Part shown: positions 36,302-44,634 of the stretch, piece by piece | Layout: each line of letters begins with the position of its first letter | Position numbering within the stretch: position 1 is the stretch's first letter | The notes under the pieces: generated by a model | The model's database searches: none | Told to the model about the DNA's origin: nothing | What the model saw: the letters and a program-made list of their open reading frames with translations, nothing else | Assembly: GCF_011040385.1 (NCBI RefSeq) | Contig: NZ_JAAIKB010000008.1 | Span: 62,001 to 126,000 of the forward strand | Length of the DNA stretch: 64,000 bases | Source of the DNA: Falsiroseomonas algicola | GTDB lineage: Bacteria; Pseudomonadota; Alphaproteobacteria; Acetobacterales; Acetobacteraceae | Direction: 5' to 3' | Translations under genes and position numbers: made by a program

Positions 36302-37038
36302 GCAGCGGACGCAGGCTCTACCTCGATGGCGTCTCCGTCGTCTTCGACGGCTTCCGGGCGCTGAACAACCTGTCCCTGATCGTCGAGCCCGGCGAGCTAC
36401 GCTCCGTCATCGGCCCCAATGGCGCGGGCAAGACGACGATGATGGATGTCATCACCGGCAAGACGCGACCCACCGCCGGCACCGTCAATTTCGGCGACAT
36501 CGACCTGACGAGGATGGACGAGGCCGCCATCGCCAATCTCGGCATCGGCCGCAAGTTCCAGAAGCCCACCGTCTTCGATGCGCTGACGGTGTTCGAGAAC
36601 ATGGAACTCGCGCTGAAGGCCCCACGCGGCCCGCTGGCCTGCCTGCGCTGGGCTTTGACCGGTGAGGCGAAATCGCGGATCGAGCAGGCGCTGGAGGAGA
36701 CGGGGCTGCAGGAGCGGGCGGAGGACCTCGCCGGCATCCTGAGCCATGGACAGCGGCAATGGCTGGAGATCGGGATGCTGCTCATGCAGGACCCGGAACT
36801 GCTTCTGGTGGACGAACCCGTGGCCGGCATGACGGATGCGGAGACGGAGCACACCGCCGCGCTGCTGGTCCGCATCGCCGGCAAGCGGAGCGTGGTGGTC
36901 GTGGAGCATGACCTGGAATTCGTCCGCGCCCTCGGCCGCCGCGTGACGGTGCTGCATGAGGGCAGCGTGCTGTCGGAAGGCTCCATCGACCATGTGCAGA
37001 ACGACCAGCGCGTCATCGAAGTCTATCTGGGGCGCTGA
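36298..37038 (+). CDS. urtD: Urea ABC transporter ATPase UrtD
   Basis: 246 residues, LivG type. Walker A GPNGAGKTTMMDVITG near residue 38, signature LSHGQRQWLEIGMLL, Walker B LLLVDEPVAGMTD and switch His in VVVEHDLEFV. The SHGQ signature in place of SGGQ is characteristic of UrtD. It energises urea import with UrtE. ATGA overlap with urtC; urtE starts 3 bp after its stop. Confidence 0.96.
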   Translation: MSSGRRLYLDGVSVVFDGFRALNNLSLIVEPGELRSVIGPNGAGKTTMMDVITGKTRPTAGTVNFGDIDLTRMDEAAIANLGIGRKFQKPTVFDALTVFENMELALKAPRGPLACLRWALTGEAKSRIEQALEETGLQERAEDLAGILSHGQRQWLEIGMLLMQDPELLLVDEPVAGMTDAETEHTAALLVRIAGKRSVVVVEHDLEFVRALGRRVTVLHEGSVLSEGSIDHVQNDQRVIEVYLGR

Positions 37039-37041
37039 GGG

Positions 37042-37734
37042 ATGCTGAACGTCGCCTCCATCGACCTGTCCTACGGCGCCAGCCTCTGCCTGCGCGGCGT
37101 CTCGCTCGTCGCCGAACCGGGCAAGGTGACGGCGGTGCTGGGCCGCAACGGCGTCGGCAAATCCTCCCTGCTTCGCGCCATCATGGGGCTGGAGAAGGTG
37201 CGCGCCGGCACCATCACCTGGGAGGGGCGCGACGTCACGCGCCTCGGCCCCGCGGAGCGTGCGCGCGCCGGCATCGGCTACGTGCCCCAGGGGCGGGAGA
37301 TCTTCCCCTTCCTGACGGTGCAGGAGAATCTGGAGACGGCGCTGGCCGCGGCGCCCCGCGGATCGGGCGTGAGTTCGGAGATCTTCGACCTCTTTCCGAT
37401 CCTGCGGCAGTTCCTCCGCCGGCGCGGCGGCGACCTTTCCGGTGGGCAGCAGCAGCAATTGGCGATCGGCCGCGCGCTCTGCGCGCGCCCGCGCCTGCTG
37501 ATCCTCGATGAGCCGACGGAGGGCATCCAGCCCTCCGTCATCAAGGACATCGCGCGCGTCATCCACCACCTCGCGCGGGATCGCGGCATGGCCGTGATCC
37601 TCGTGGAGCAGTACTACGACTTCGCGCGCGAACTCGCTGACAACATCGCCGTCATGGTCCGCGGCGAGGTGGCGCTGTCCGGCCCCGCCGGCACGCTGGA
37701 CGAGGCCGCGGTGCGGAAACTGCTGACCGTCTAG
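37042..37734 (+). CDS. urtE: Urea ABC transporter ATPase UrtE
   Basis: 230 residues, LivF type. Walker A GRNGVGKSSLLRAIMG, signature LSGGQQQQLAIGRAL, Walker B LLILDEPTEGIQPSVIKDI and LVEQYYDFARELAD. It is the last gene of the urt operon. Its TAG overlaps the TAG of the convergent binding-protein gene within four bases (37731-37734), leaving no room for a conventional terminator. Confidence 0.96.
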   Translation: MLNVASIDLSYGASLCLRGVSLVAEPGKVTAVLGRNGVGKSSLLRAIMGLEKVRAGTITWEGRDVTRLGPAERARAGIGYVPQGREIFPFLTVQENLETALAAAPRGSGVSSEIFDLFPILRQFLRRRGGDLSGGQQQQLAIGRALCARPRLLILDEPTEGIQPSVIKDIARVIHHLARDRGMAVILVEQYYDFARELADNIAVMVRGEVALSGPAGTLDEAAVRKLLTV

Positions 37735-39110
37735 GCGATACCCAGCACGCCCTTGCCATCCAGCGTGATGCCGGTGAGGCCGGGGCGATGGGCGAAGACC
37801 TCGATGGGGTGGAAGAGGTAGAGCCAGGGAGGGTTCGCCTGGAGGCGCGTGAGGCAGCGTCCATAGGCCATCTCTCGAGCCTCATCGGCCACGGCATGGT
37901 TGGCCTCCGTGATCATCGCCTCCAGCGCCGCGTCGTCATGGCCCTGCCACCAGATGCCCTTCACGACCGAGGAAACCTTGTCGTTCAGCACGCGGTAGGT
38001 GCTGTGGGGCGTCGAATCGAAGATGGCCATGTCGCCCATCTCCTTCCGCCCGACCTCCCGCGCGAATTCCGGGCGGTCCTTCTGCACCTCGATCCGCGTT
38101 CCCAGACCGATGGCGGTGAGGTCCGCGGCCACGCGCTCGCTGATCTCCCGCGCGCGCTCCGGCATGTGCTCCGGCGTGCGGATCAGCAGTGGCGCCTCGG
38201 GGGCGGCGCCATCCAGCAGGCGGCGCGCGCCGTCTGGATCGAACGGGATCGGCGACAGCGCCGCGGCCTGCATGCCACGGTGCAGCGGGCTCACGATGGT
38301 AGCGGAGCGCTGGCCGAGGCCGTGGAACAACCCATCGATGATCGCCTGCGAATCGACCGCCATGTTGACGGCGCGCCGCGCGGCTTCGCTGGTGAAGAAG
38401 CCCTGCGCACAGTTCAGGTAGTACATGACGGAGAGCGTGTTGAGCGCGCGGCCCCAGGCCAGGTCCTGCCCGAAATCGGGCGCCACGTGCATCCGCTCCA
38501 GGTTCATCGCCGCATCGGCGTGGCCCTCGCGCAGCGCGCGAAGCCGGTCATCGGCATCCGCGATGGCGGTGAAGGCGATGCGATCGCGCGGATCGGCGAC
38601 GCGTTCCAGGACCGCATCCCGTTCCGGCGTGTGGTCCAGCACGCGCCAGGGCCCGGTGCCGAGCAGCGGGCGGCCATCCGGCGTCAGCCGGCAGATGTAG
38701 AACTCCGTGAAGACGTCGAGGATGTCGGCGAAGGGGGTCGGGTTCTCCACCGCCACCACGTCGCTCGCCTCCGCCGTGATGCGGGCATGGGCGAGGTAGC
38801 GGGAATACGCCCATTTCATGCCGAACATGTCGAGCGAGTTGCAGATCTGCTCGATGAAATGGACCATATCCTCCGCGACGCAGGGCTTGCCGTCATGGAA
38901 GCGGGCGCCGGGCCGGATGGTGAAGCGCCAGCGGCGTGCGGTGCCGTCATGCGACCAGGCGCCGAACAGCGCCGGGCGCAGCGCGCCATCATCCCAGCGG
39001 ATCAGCGGCTCCAGCACCAGGTTCTTCAGCGTGAGAACGCTCGTGTCATCCGTCACCTGCCGCGGCGGCGTGAAGCGGCACTTCTCCGCCGCGATGCGGA
39101 GCAGCGTCAT
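37731..39110 (-). CDS. Extracellular-solute-binding family 5 protein without a signal peptide
   Basis: 459 residues of the oligopeptide/nickel-binding SBP_bac_5 fold: VLEPLIRWDDGALRPALFG, WRFTIRPGARFHDGKPCVAED, AMNLERMHVAPDFG and RRAVNMAVDSQAIIDGLFHG. The start MTLLRIAAEKCRFTPPRQ has no hydrophobic leader, and the preceding codons overlap the Bug gene (ATGA), so an upstream signal is unlikely. Such a protein would stay in the cytoplasm unless exported in another way. No DppBCDF-type genes are adjacent. It may bind a cytoplasmic ligand or have been relocated to a new role with the Bug receptor. Confidence 0.82.
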   Translation of the reverse strand: MTLLRIAAEKCRFTPPRQVTDDTSVLTLKNLVLEPLIRWDDGALRPALFGAWSHDGTARRWRFTIRPGARFHDGKPCVAEDMVHFIEQICNSLDMFGMKWAYSRYLAHARITAEASDVVAVENPTPFADILDVFTEFYICRLTPDGRPLLGTGPWRVLDHTPERDAVLERVADPRDRIAFTAIADADDRLRALREGHADAAMNLERMHVAPDFGQDLAWGRALNTLSVMYYLNCAQGFFTSEAARRAVNMAVDSQAIIDGLFHGLGQRSATIVSPLHRGMQAAALSPIPFDPDGARRLLDGAAPEAPLLIRTPEHMPERAREISERVAADLTAIGLGTRIEVQKDRPEFAREVGRKEMGDMAIFDSTPHSTYRVLNDKVSSVVKGIWWQGHDDAALEAMITEANHAVADEAREMAYGRCLTRLQANPPWLYLFHPIEVFAHRPGLTGITLDGKGVLGIA

Positions 39111-40066
39111 TGCGGTTCGATGGTGCGCAGGATCGGCGCCCAGGTCGCTTCCTGCGCGCGCATGAAGGCGAGGTGGTCGGCGGCCGAGGACGGCGTGACA
39201 TCGACGCCGAGCCGTTCGAAGCTGGCGCGATTCGACGCATCGGCGAAGACGGCGTCGAAGGCCTGGCGCAGCCGCGCGACGACGGGATCCGGCACGCCCT
39301 TCGGCGCGAAAAGGCCCATCCAGCTCAGCACCAGATAGTCCGGCAATCCCGCTTCCGCGATGGTCGGCAGTTCCGGCAGCGCGGCGGCGCGCGTGCTGCC
39401 CGTGGTGGCGATGCCGCGCCAATGGCCGGCGCGGATCGGCTCGATGGAGGTCGCGATGGTGTTGAACATCACCTGCACCGCGCCATTCGTGAGGTCCGCC
39501 CGCGCCAGCGCATCGCCGCGATAGGGGACGTGCACCATCTCGGTCCCCGTCATCTTCATGAACATCTCACCGGAGAGGTGGATGGAGCCGCCCGCGCCGG
39601 CGGAGGCGAAGTTCAGCCGCCCCGGATTGGCGCGCGCATGGGCGATGAATTCCGGCACCGTGCGAACGGGCAGCGAAGGGTGGACCACCAGCACATTGAC
39701 GCTGGAGAACATCATGCCGAGCGGTTCCAGATCCCGCTCCCACTGATAGGGCGTGTCGCGGATTAGGTAGCGCGTATTGATGATGTTCGGGCCGCCCGTC
39801 AGCAGCGTGTAGCCATCCGCCGGCGCCTTGGCGACGACATCGGTGCCGAGATTGCCGCCCGCGCCGGGGCGGTTGTCCACGATCACGCGCTGGCCCAGCT
39901 GCGTGGCCAGCGCCTCCGCGAAGGCACGGCTCTGGCTATCCGTCCCGCCGCCCGGCGGGAAGGGCACGACGATGCGGACGGGCCGGTTCGGATAGGGCTG
40001 CGCCATCGCCGCCACGGGCAGCAGCAGCGCGGCGGCCAGCAGGCCACTGACGAAGGCACGACGCAT
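39107..40066 (-). CDS. Bug/TctC-family substrate-binding protein
   Basis: 319 residues. A signal peptide (AFVSGLLAAALLLPVAAMAQ) precedes YPNRPVRIVVPFPPGGGTDS, VIVDNRPGAGGNLGTDVVAK and VPYRGDALARADLTNGAVQ, the Bug pocket motifs. It captures a carboxylate or related compound. The gene lies between dctM (32 bp upstream) and the leaderless family 5 binding protein (overlapping by four bases). The operon therefore pairs three different kinds of receptor with one TRAP permease. Confidence 0.92.
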   Translation of the reverse strand: MRRAFVSGLLAAALLLPVAAMAQPYPNRPVRIVVPFPPGGGTDSQSRAFAEALATQLGQRVIVDNRPGAGGNLGTDVVAKAPADGYTLLTGGPNIINTRYLIRDTPYQWERDLEPLGMMFSSVNVLVVHPSLPVRTVPEFIAHARANPGRLNFASAGAGGSIHLSGEMFMKMTGTEMVHVPYRGDALARADLTNGAVQVMFNTIATSIEPIRAGHWRGIATTGSTRAAALPELPTIAEAGLPDYLVLSWMGLFAPKGVPDPVVARLRQAFDAVFADASNRASFERLGVDVTPSSAADHLAFMRAQEATWAPILRTIEPQ

Positions 40067-40098
40067 CGACGATTTCCTTCCGGATTATTCGTGAAAGG

Positions 40099-41415
40099 CT
40101 ACCACAGCCCGGGCAGCCAGAGCGACAGGGCCGGCAGCAGCGCCAGGATGGCGATGCGGATGCCGTCCGAGATCACGAAGCCCATGACGCCGCGATAGGT
40201 CTCCCCCATCGGCACGTCCTTCGCCATGGCGTTGATGACAAAGAGGTTGAGGCCGAAGGGCGGGGAGATCATGCCGACCTCGACGCTCATCAGCACCAGG
40301 ATGCCGAACCAGACCAGCGTCTGCGTCCTGTCCAGCCCGAAATCCAGGCCGAGCATCAGCGGCACGAAGATCGGCAGCGTCAGCAGCACCATGGCCATGC
40401 TTTCCATGAAGCAGCCGAGGATGAAGTAGACGATCAGGATGGCGAGGAGGATGACGGTCGGCGGCACGGGCAGGCCCGCGACGAAGGCGGAGAGTTGCGA
40501 TGGCAGGTGGGAGAGTGCGAGCGCCGCGCTGAAGAGTTCCGCGCCCAGCAGCACGATGAAGATGAGGCCCGTCGTCTCCGCGGTGGAGAGCAGGCTTTCC
40601 TTCAGCCCCTGCCAGCGCATCCCACCGAGCGCGACGGCCAGGATGCCGGTGGCGGCCGCGCCGATCGCGGCTCCCTCCGTCGCGCTGAACCAGCCGCCAT
40701 AGATGCCCGTGACGACGATGACGAAGACGGTCATCACCGGCCAGACATCGGCGGTGGCGCGCAGCCTTTCGCGATACGGCAGGCGTGGCGCCGGCGGTGC
40801 CGCTTCCGGGTGGCGGCGCGTGTACAGGTTGACGACCAGCATGTAGCCCGCCGTCGCGATCAGGCCCGGGATGACCGCGGCCACGAAGAGAAGCCCGATG
40901 CTCATCTCCGTGTAGATCGCATAGATCACGAGAATGACACTCGGCGGGATCAGGATGCCGAGCGTGCCGCCCGCGGCCAGCGTGCCGGTGGCCAGCGCCG
41001 GCGAATAGCCGTGCCGGCGCATCTCCGGCAGCGCCACCTGGGACATGGTCGCGGCGGTGGCGAGCGACGATCCGCAGATGGCGCCGAAGGCCGCGCAGCC
41101 GCCGATGCTGGCCACCGCCAACCCGCCGCGCCAATGCCCCATCCAGGCGCGCGCGCAACGGAACAGCGCCCGGTTCATGCCGCCCTTGGTCGCGAAATCG
41201 CCCATCAGCAGGAAGAGCGGAATGACCGACAGGGTGTATGAGGAGAAGCGGCTGAAGGTCATGGTGTTCAGCGTCGCGAAGAGCCGGTCCCAGCCGGAGA
41301 TCTCGGCATAGCCGAGGCCGCCGACCAGCAGCATCGCGACGCCGACGGGCATGCGGAGCCCGATCAGGACAAGGGCACCGCCGAACATCAGCAGCCCAAT
41401 GGTGACATTGCTCAT
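40099..41415 (-). CDS. dctM: TRAP transporter large permease (DctM)
   Basis: 438 residues with about 12 membrane segments. Family motifs are VLIGLRMPVGVAMLLVGGLG, SYTLSVIPLFLLMGDFATKG, FGAICGSSLATAATMSQVALP, GGTLGILIPPSVILVIYA and EVGMISPPFGLNLFVINAM. It couples solute uptake to a sodium or proton gradient together with DctQ and DctP. The ATG at 41415 overlaps the dctQ stop as ATGA. Confidence 0.95.
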   Translation of the reverse strand: MSNVTIGLLMFGGALVLIGLRMPVGVAMLLVGGLGYAEISGWDRLFATLNTMTFSRFSSYTLSVIPLFLLMGDFATKGGMNRALFRCARAWMGHWRGGLAVASIGGCAAFGAICGSSLATAATMSQVALPEMRRHGYSPALATGTLAAGGTLGILIPPSVILVIYAIYTEMSIGLLFVAAVIPGLIATAGYMLVVNLYTRRHPEAAPPAPRLPYRERLRATADVWPVMTVFVIVVTGIYGGWFSATEGAAIGAAATGILAVALGGMRWQGLKESLLSTAETTGLIFIVLLGAELFSAALALSHLPSQLSAFVAGLPVPPTVILLAILIVYFILGCFMESMAMVLLTLPIFVPLMLGLDFGLDRTQTLVWFGILVLMSVEVGMISPPFGLNLFVINAMAKDVPMGETYRGVMGFVISDGIRIAILALLPALSLWLPGLW

Positions 41416-41909
41416 GCGGGCCGGCGCATCCTGGCGAAGCTCTCCAGGGCAATGAAGGCCGCGCAGAGGCTCCACACCGCCATGCCGATGGCGGCCGCGG
41501 CATAGCCCCACCAGAAGGGAAGCTGGAGGAACATGGATTCGCGTTCGCGGTCCCACTGGTTGTAGCCGCCGATGGCCAGCCGCCAGGCCAGCACGGCCAC
41601 GACGAGCGCGGCCACGGCGCGCATCATGGCATCGAGCCCCGCAATGCCCCGCTTCGGCAGCTTCTGCGTGAAGAAGTCCACCAGCACATGGGCGCCCTTC
41701 ATCTCGCAGATCGGCATGCAGAAGACGACGGCGACGCCGAGCGCCAGCTCCACGATCTCGCTGTCACCCAGGATCGGGCGGCCGAGCACGGCGCCGCGCA
41801 GGACGGAAGCGGTGGTGACGCCGACGGCCAGCATGAGCAGCGCACCGGCTACGAGGGCGAAGAAGGTCGAGAGGCGCGTCAGCGCCCCCCGCATGGCCGC
41901 CAGGCTCAC
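41412..41909 (-). CDS. dctQ: TRAP transporter small permease (DctQ)
   Basis: 165 residues with four hydrophobic segments and the family region VELALGVAVVFCMPICEMKGAHVLVDFF, given here only as the start of its second half, about residues 53-80. It stabilises the DctM transporter core. It overlaps both dctP and dctM by four bases. Confidence 0.92.
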   Translation of the reverse strand: MSLAAMRGALTRLSTFFALVAGALLMLAVGVTTASVLRGAVLGRPILGDSEIVELALGVAVVFCMPICEMKGAHVLVDFFTQKLPKRGIAGLDAMMRAVAALVVAVLAWRLAIGGYNQWDRERESMFLQLPFWWGYAAAAIGMAVWSLCAAFIALESFARMRRPA

Positions 41910-42946
41910 GCGCGGCCGTGGCGGGCGGTGATGGCCAGGATGTCGTCGAACATGGCGCGCCCGTTGCGGCCGCGCCGGTTCATCTCCGCGATCCAGGCGT
42001 CATAGGCCGGTGCGACCGCGGCCTGCCAGCGCGCCTTCTCCTGCGGCCCGATGGCGATGATCTCGTTCCCCGCGGCGATGGTGGCATCGACGGCGGGCTT
42101 GGTCTGGCTGTCCCAGATCGCGCCGCGATTGGCGGCCAGCGCCGGCCCGGAATTCGCGTCGATCACGGCCTTCAGGTCTGCCGGCAGGCGGTTGTAGCTG
42201 CGACCGTTCATCAGCGTCAGGATCATGCCCTGGAACAGGCCGACACCCGGCGGTTCGCTGTGGAACTTCGCCACTTCATACAAGCGGAAGGGGTGCGTGA
42301 TCGCCCAGTTGATCAGGAAGCCATCCACCTGGTTGCGCGCCGTCGCCTCATAGACGCCGCCGAGCGGGATGCCGACGGGCGTGGCGCCGAGCGCCGTCAC
42401 GGCTTCCCCGATGAAGCGGCCGGCGACGCGCAGCTTCAGGCCGCGGAAATCCTCGAGCGTCCGGATCGGCTTGCGGGAGGTGTGGATCAGGGCGCGATCC
42501 GTGGAGTGCACGGCAATGATCTTGATGCCGCGGTATTCCGTGTCCGCGAGATGCTTGGCGATGAACTCCATCGCCGCGGGGCTTTCGGTGGCACTGAGGC
42601 CCGTGTTGAGGAAGGGCAGCTCCAGCCCTTCCGTCCCCATGAAGCGGCCCGGCGTGAAGCCCGGCACCGTCCAGATGATGTCCACCACGCCGTCTTCCAG
42701 CTGCTGCACCAGATCGCGCGGCTGGCCGCCCAGCTGCATGGCGGGGAAGACGTCGATCTTGATGCGGCCATTGGATTCGCGCGCCACCTTCTCGGCCCAG
42801 GGGTCGAGATGCATGGTGTGGTCCAGCGCCGTCGGCGAGGAGAAGGAGTGCAGGCGGAAGGTGAATTGCGCGGCCTGCGCCCGCAGGGTCGCCGGTGCGG
42901 CCAAGCCGAGCGCGAGACCCGCCCCCATCAGATCACGACGCTTCAT
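41906..42946 (-). CDS. dctP: TRAP transporter substrate-binding protein (DctP)
   Basis: 346 residues from the ATG at 42946 with GGGGAG about 8 bases upstream. The signal (MKRRDLMGAGLALGLAAPAT) contains paired arginines. The mature DctP fold shows FTFRLHSFSSPTALDHTMHL, PWAEKVARESNGRIKIDVFP and DFRGLKLRVAGRFIGEAVTA, which includes the family carboxylate-binding arginine. First gene of the dctPQM-Bug operon, divergent from an FAD oxidoreductase gene. Substrate unknown, probably an organic acid. Confidence 0.93.
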   Translation of the reverse strand: MKRRDLMGAGLALGLAAPATLRAQAAQFTFRLHSFSSPTALDHTMHLDPWAEKVARESNGRIKIDVFPAMQLGGQPRDLVQQLEDGVVDIIWTVPGFTPGRFMGTEGLELPFLNTGLSATESPAAMEFIAKHLADTEYRGIKIIAVHSTDRALIHTSRKPIRTLEDFRGLKLRVAGRFIGEAVTALGATPVGIPLGGVYEATARNQVDGFLINWAITHPFRLYEVAKFHSEPPGVGLFQGMILTLMNGRSYNRLPADLKAVIDANSGPALAANRGAIWDSQTKPAVDATIAAGNEIIAIGPQEKARWQAAVAPAYDAWIAEMNRRGRNGRAMFDDILAITARHGRA

Positions 42947-43071
42947 CTGCCAGCTCCCCGCCATGCTTCCAGGCGCGAGCGTGGCAAGAACGTCGGGCGT
43001 CTGGCAAGCGCGGAAGAGGGCGCCACGCAGCCCATCGGTCGAGGTTTGCAAGCGAGCGCGGCAGGCGCTGC

Positions 43072-43111
43072 GCGTATACGCCGCACTCGCGATCCGGCGC
43101 GGGCATATACG
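43072..43111. promoter_or_regulatory. Paired GTATAC-type palindromes in the divergent dctP/oxidoreductase region
   Basis: GCGTATACGC (43072-43081) is a perfect 10-bp palindrome. A related half-match, CATATACG (43104-43111), follows at a centre-to-centre distance of about 31 bp, or three helical turns. GT-AC-centred palindromes are typical of GntR-family operators. Nothing else is recognisable in the 252-bp gap 42947-43198, apart from weak runs of GGC. Confidence 0.4.
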
Positions 43112-43198
43112 ATTTCCCCCGTGACCTGATGGCTGGCGCGGACTGGCATCGGCGTGGAATCCTCCCACCTCATCACGACGTCCGACGGAGACACCGCC

Positions 43199-44632
43199 TT
43201 GCCCGCACCCCGCACGCTGGCCGAGCTTGAAGCCGATGTGCAGCGCGACCTGGACCTGATCGCGCATCCCCGCATGCCGTGGCTGCAGCCGAAGACCTGC
43301 AGTGGCGCCCCGGTGCTGGACGTGCTGATCGTGGGTGGCGGGCAGTGCGGCGTGGTGACGGCCTTCGCCCTGATGCGCGACAAGGTGCGCAACCTGCTGG
43401 TCATCGATCGCGCGGAGGAAGGGCGCGAGGGCCCGTGGCTGACCTATGCGCGTATGCACAATCTGCGGTCCTGGAAGGATCAGAGCGGCCCCGATCTCGG
43501 CGTGCCCTCCCTCACCTACCAGGCCTGGCACGAGGCGCGCTACGGCCGCGCCTCCTGGGACACGCTTCGCTACATCCCCAAGGAATACTGGAACGACTAC
43601 CTGCTCTGGCTGCGCCGCGTTACCGGCGTGCCGGTCCGCAACGGCGTGGAGGCCAGGCGCATCACGCCGGCGCGGACGGATGACGGCCTGCCCTGCCTGC
43701 GCATCGAGACCAGCGCCGGGCCGATGCTGGCACGCAAGGTCGTGCTGGCGACGGGGCAGGAGGATGCGGGCTTCTGGTGGATGCCGGATTTCGTCGCGGC
43801 GCTGCCGCCGCATCTGCGCGCGCATGCCGCGGACCCGATCGATTTCGACGCGCTGCGCGGCAAGACCGTCGCGGTGCTCGGCGCCGGTGCCTCTGCCTTC
43901 GACAATGCGGCGATGGCGCTGGAGGCCGGCGCCTCCGCCGTGCATCTCTTCTGCCGGCGCGCGGAGCCGATGGTGGTGCAGCCCTATCGCTGGCTGACCT
44001 TCGCGGGCTTCATGCGCCATCTGCACGAGATGCCCGACGAATGGCGCTGGCGCTTCATGAGCCATGTGCTCGGGCTGCGAGAAGGCTTCCCGCCCGATAC
44101 CTATGCCCGCGTCACACGCTTCCCACATTTCACCATGCATGTCGGCCGCCCCTGGACGGATGCGCGGGTCGGCGAGGATGGGCGTGCCGTGGTCGCGACA
44201 ACGCGCGGCGAGATGGCCGCGGATTTCCTCATCTGCGGCACGGGCGTGAAGATGGATCCGGCCCGCGTGCCCACCCTCGCCGGCTTCGCCGATGCCATCG
44301 CGCGCTGGCAGGACCGGTACACGCCGCCGGCGGAGGAGGCGAATGCGCGGCTTAGCGAGTTCCCCTACCTCGCGCCCGACTACAGCTTCGTGGAACGCGT
44401 GCCCGGCCAGGCGCCCTGGATCCGGGACATCCACCTCTTCGGCATCAGCACGACCATGTCCTTCGGCCCCGCCGGCGCCTCCATCAACGCCATGGGGATG
44501 GCGGTGCCGCGGCTGGCCGCCGGCGTCACGCGCGGGCTGTTCGAGACCGACCTGCCCGCCTTCTACGCCGCGCTCCGCGCCTATGACGTGAAGCAGGTGG
44601 AGATCGACCCCGCGCGGCTGGCGGCGGAATAG
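43199..44632 (+). CDS. FAD/NAD(P)-binding oxidoreductase (flavin-containing monooxygenase-like)
   Basis: 477 residues from a TTG at 43199 with CGGAG about 8 bases upstream; a GTG at 43154 would add 15 residues. FAD motif LDVLIVGGGQCGVVTAFALM near residues 40-60, a WLTYARMHNLRSWKDQSGPD loop, NAD(P)-type motif VAVLGAGASAFDNAAMALEA and FLICGTGVKMDP. The arrangement matches single-component flavin monooxygenases and L-lysine/ornithine N-monooxygenase relatives. It is probably regulated together with the divergent TRAP operon and may oxidise the imported compound. Convergent with the PrpD gene with 2 bp between stops. Confidence 0.85.
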   Translation: MPAPRTLAELEADVQRDLDLIAHPRMPWLQPKTCSGAPVLDVLIVGGGQCGVVTAFALMRDKVRNLLVIDRAEEGREGPWLTYARMHNLRSWKDQSGPDLGVPSLTYQAWHEARYGRASWDTLRYIPKEYWNDYLLWLRRVTGVPVRNGVEARRITPARTDDGLPCLRIETSAGPMLARKVVLATGQEDAGFWWMPDFVAALPPHLRAHAADPIDFDALRGKTVAVLGAGASAFDNAAMALEAGASAVHLFCRRAEPMVVQPYRWLTFAGFMRHLHEMPDEWRWRFMSHVLGLREGFPPDTYARVTRFPHFTMHVGRPWTDARVGEDGRAVVATTRGEMAADFLICGTGVKMDPARVPTLAGFADAIARWQDRYTPPAEEANARLSEFPYLAPDYSFVERVPGQAPWIRDIHLFGISTTMSFGPAGASINAMGMAVPRLAAGVTRGLFETDLPAFYAALRAYDVKQVEIDPARLAAE

Positions 44633-44634
44633 CG

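Noticed and set aside
41906-44434. 842-codon version of the dctP gene
   Set aside because: The extension is antisense to the FAD oxidoreductase; a signal peptide and ribosome binding site place the start at 42946.
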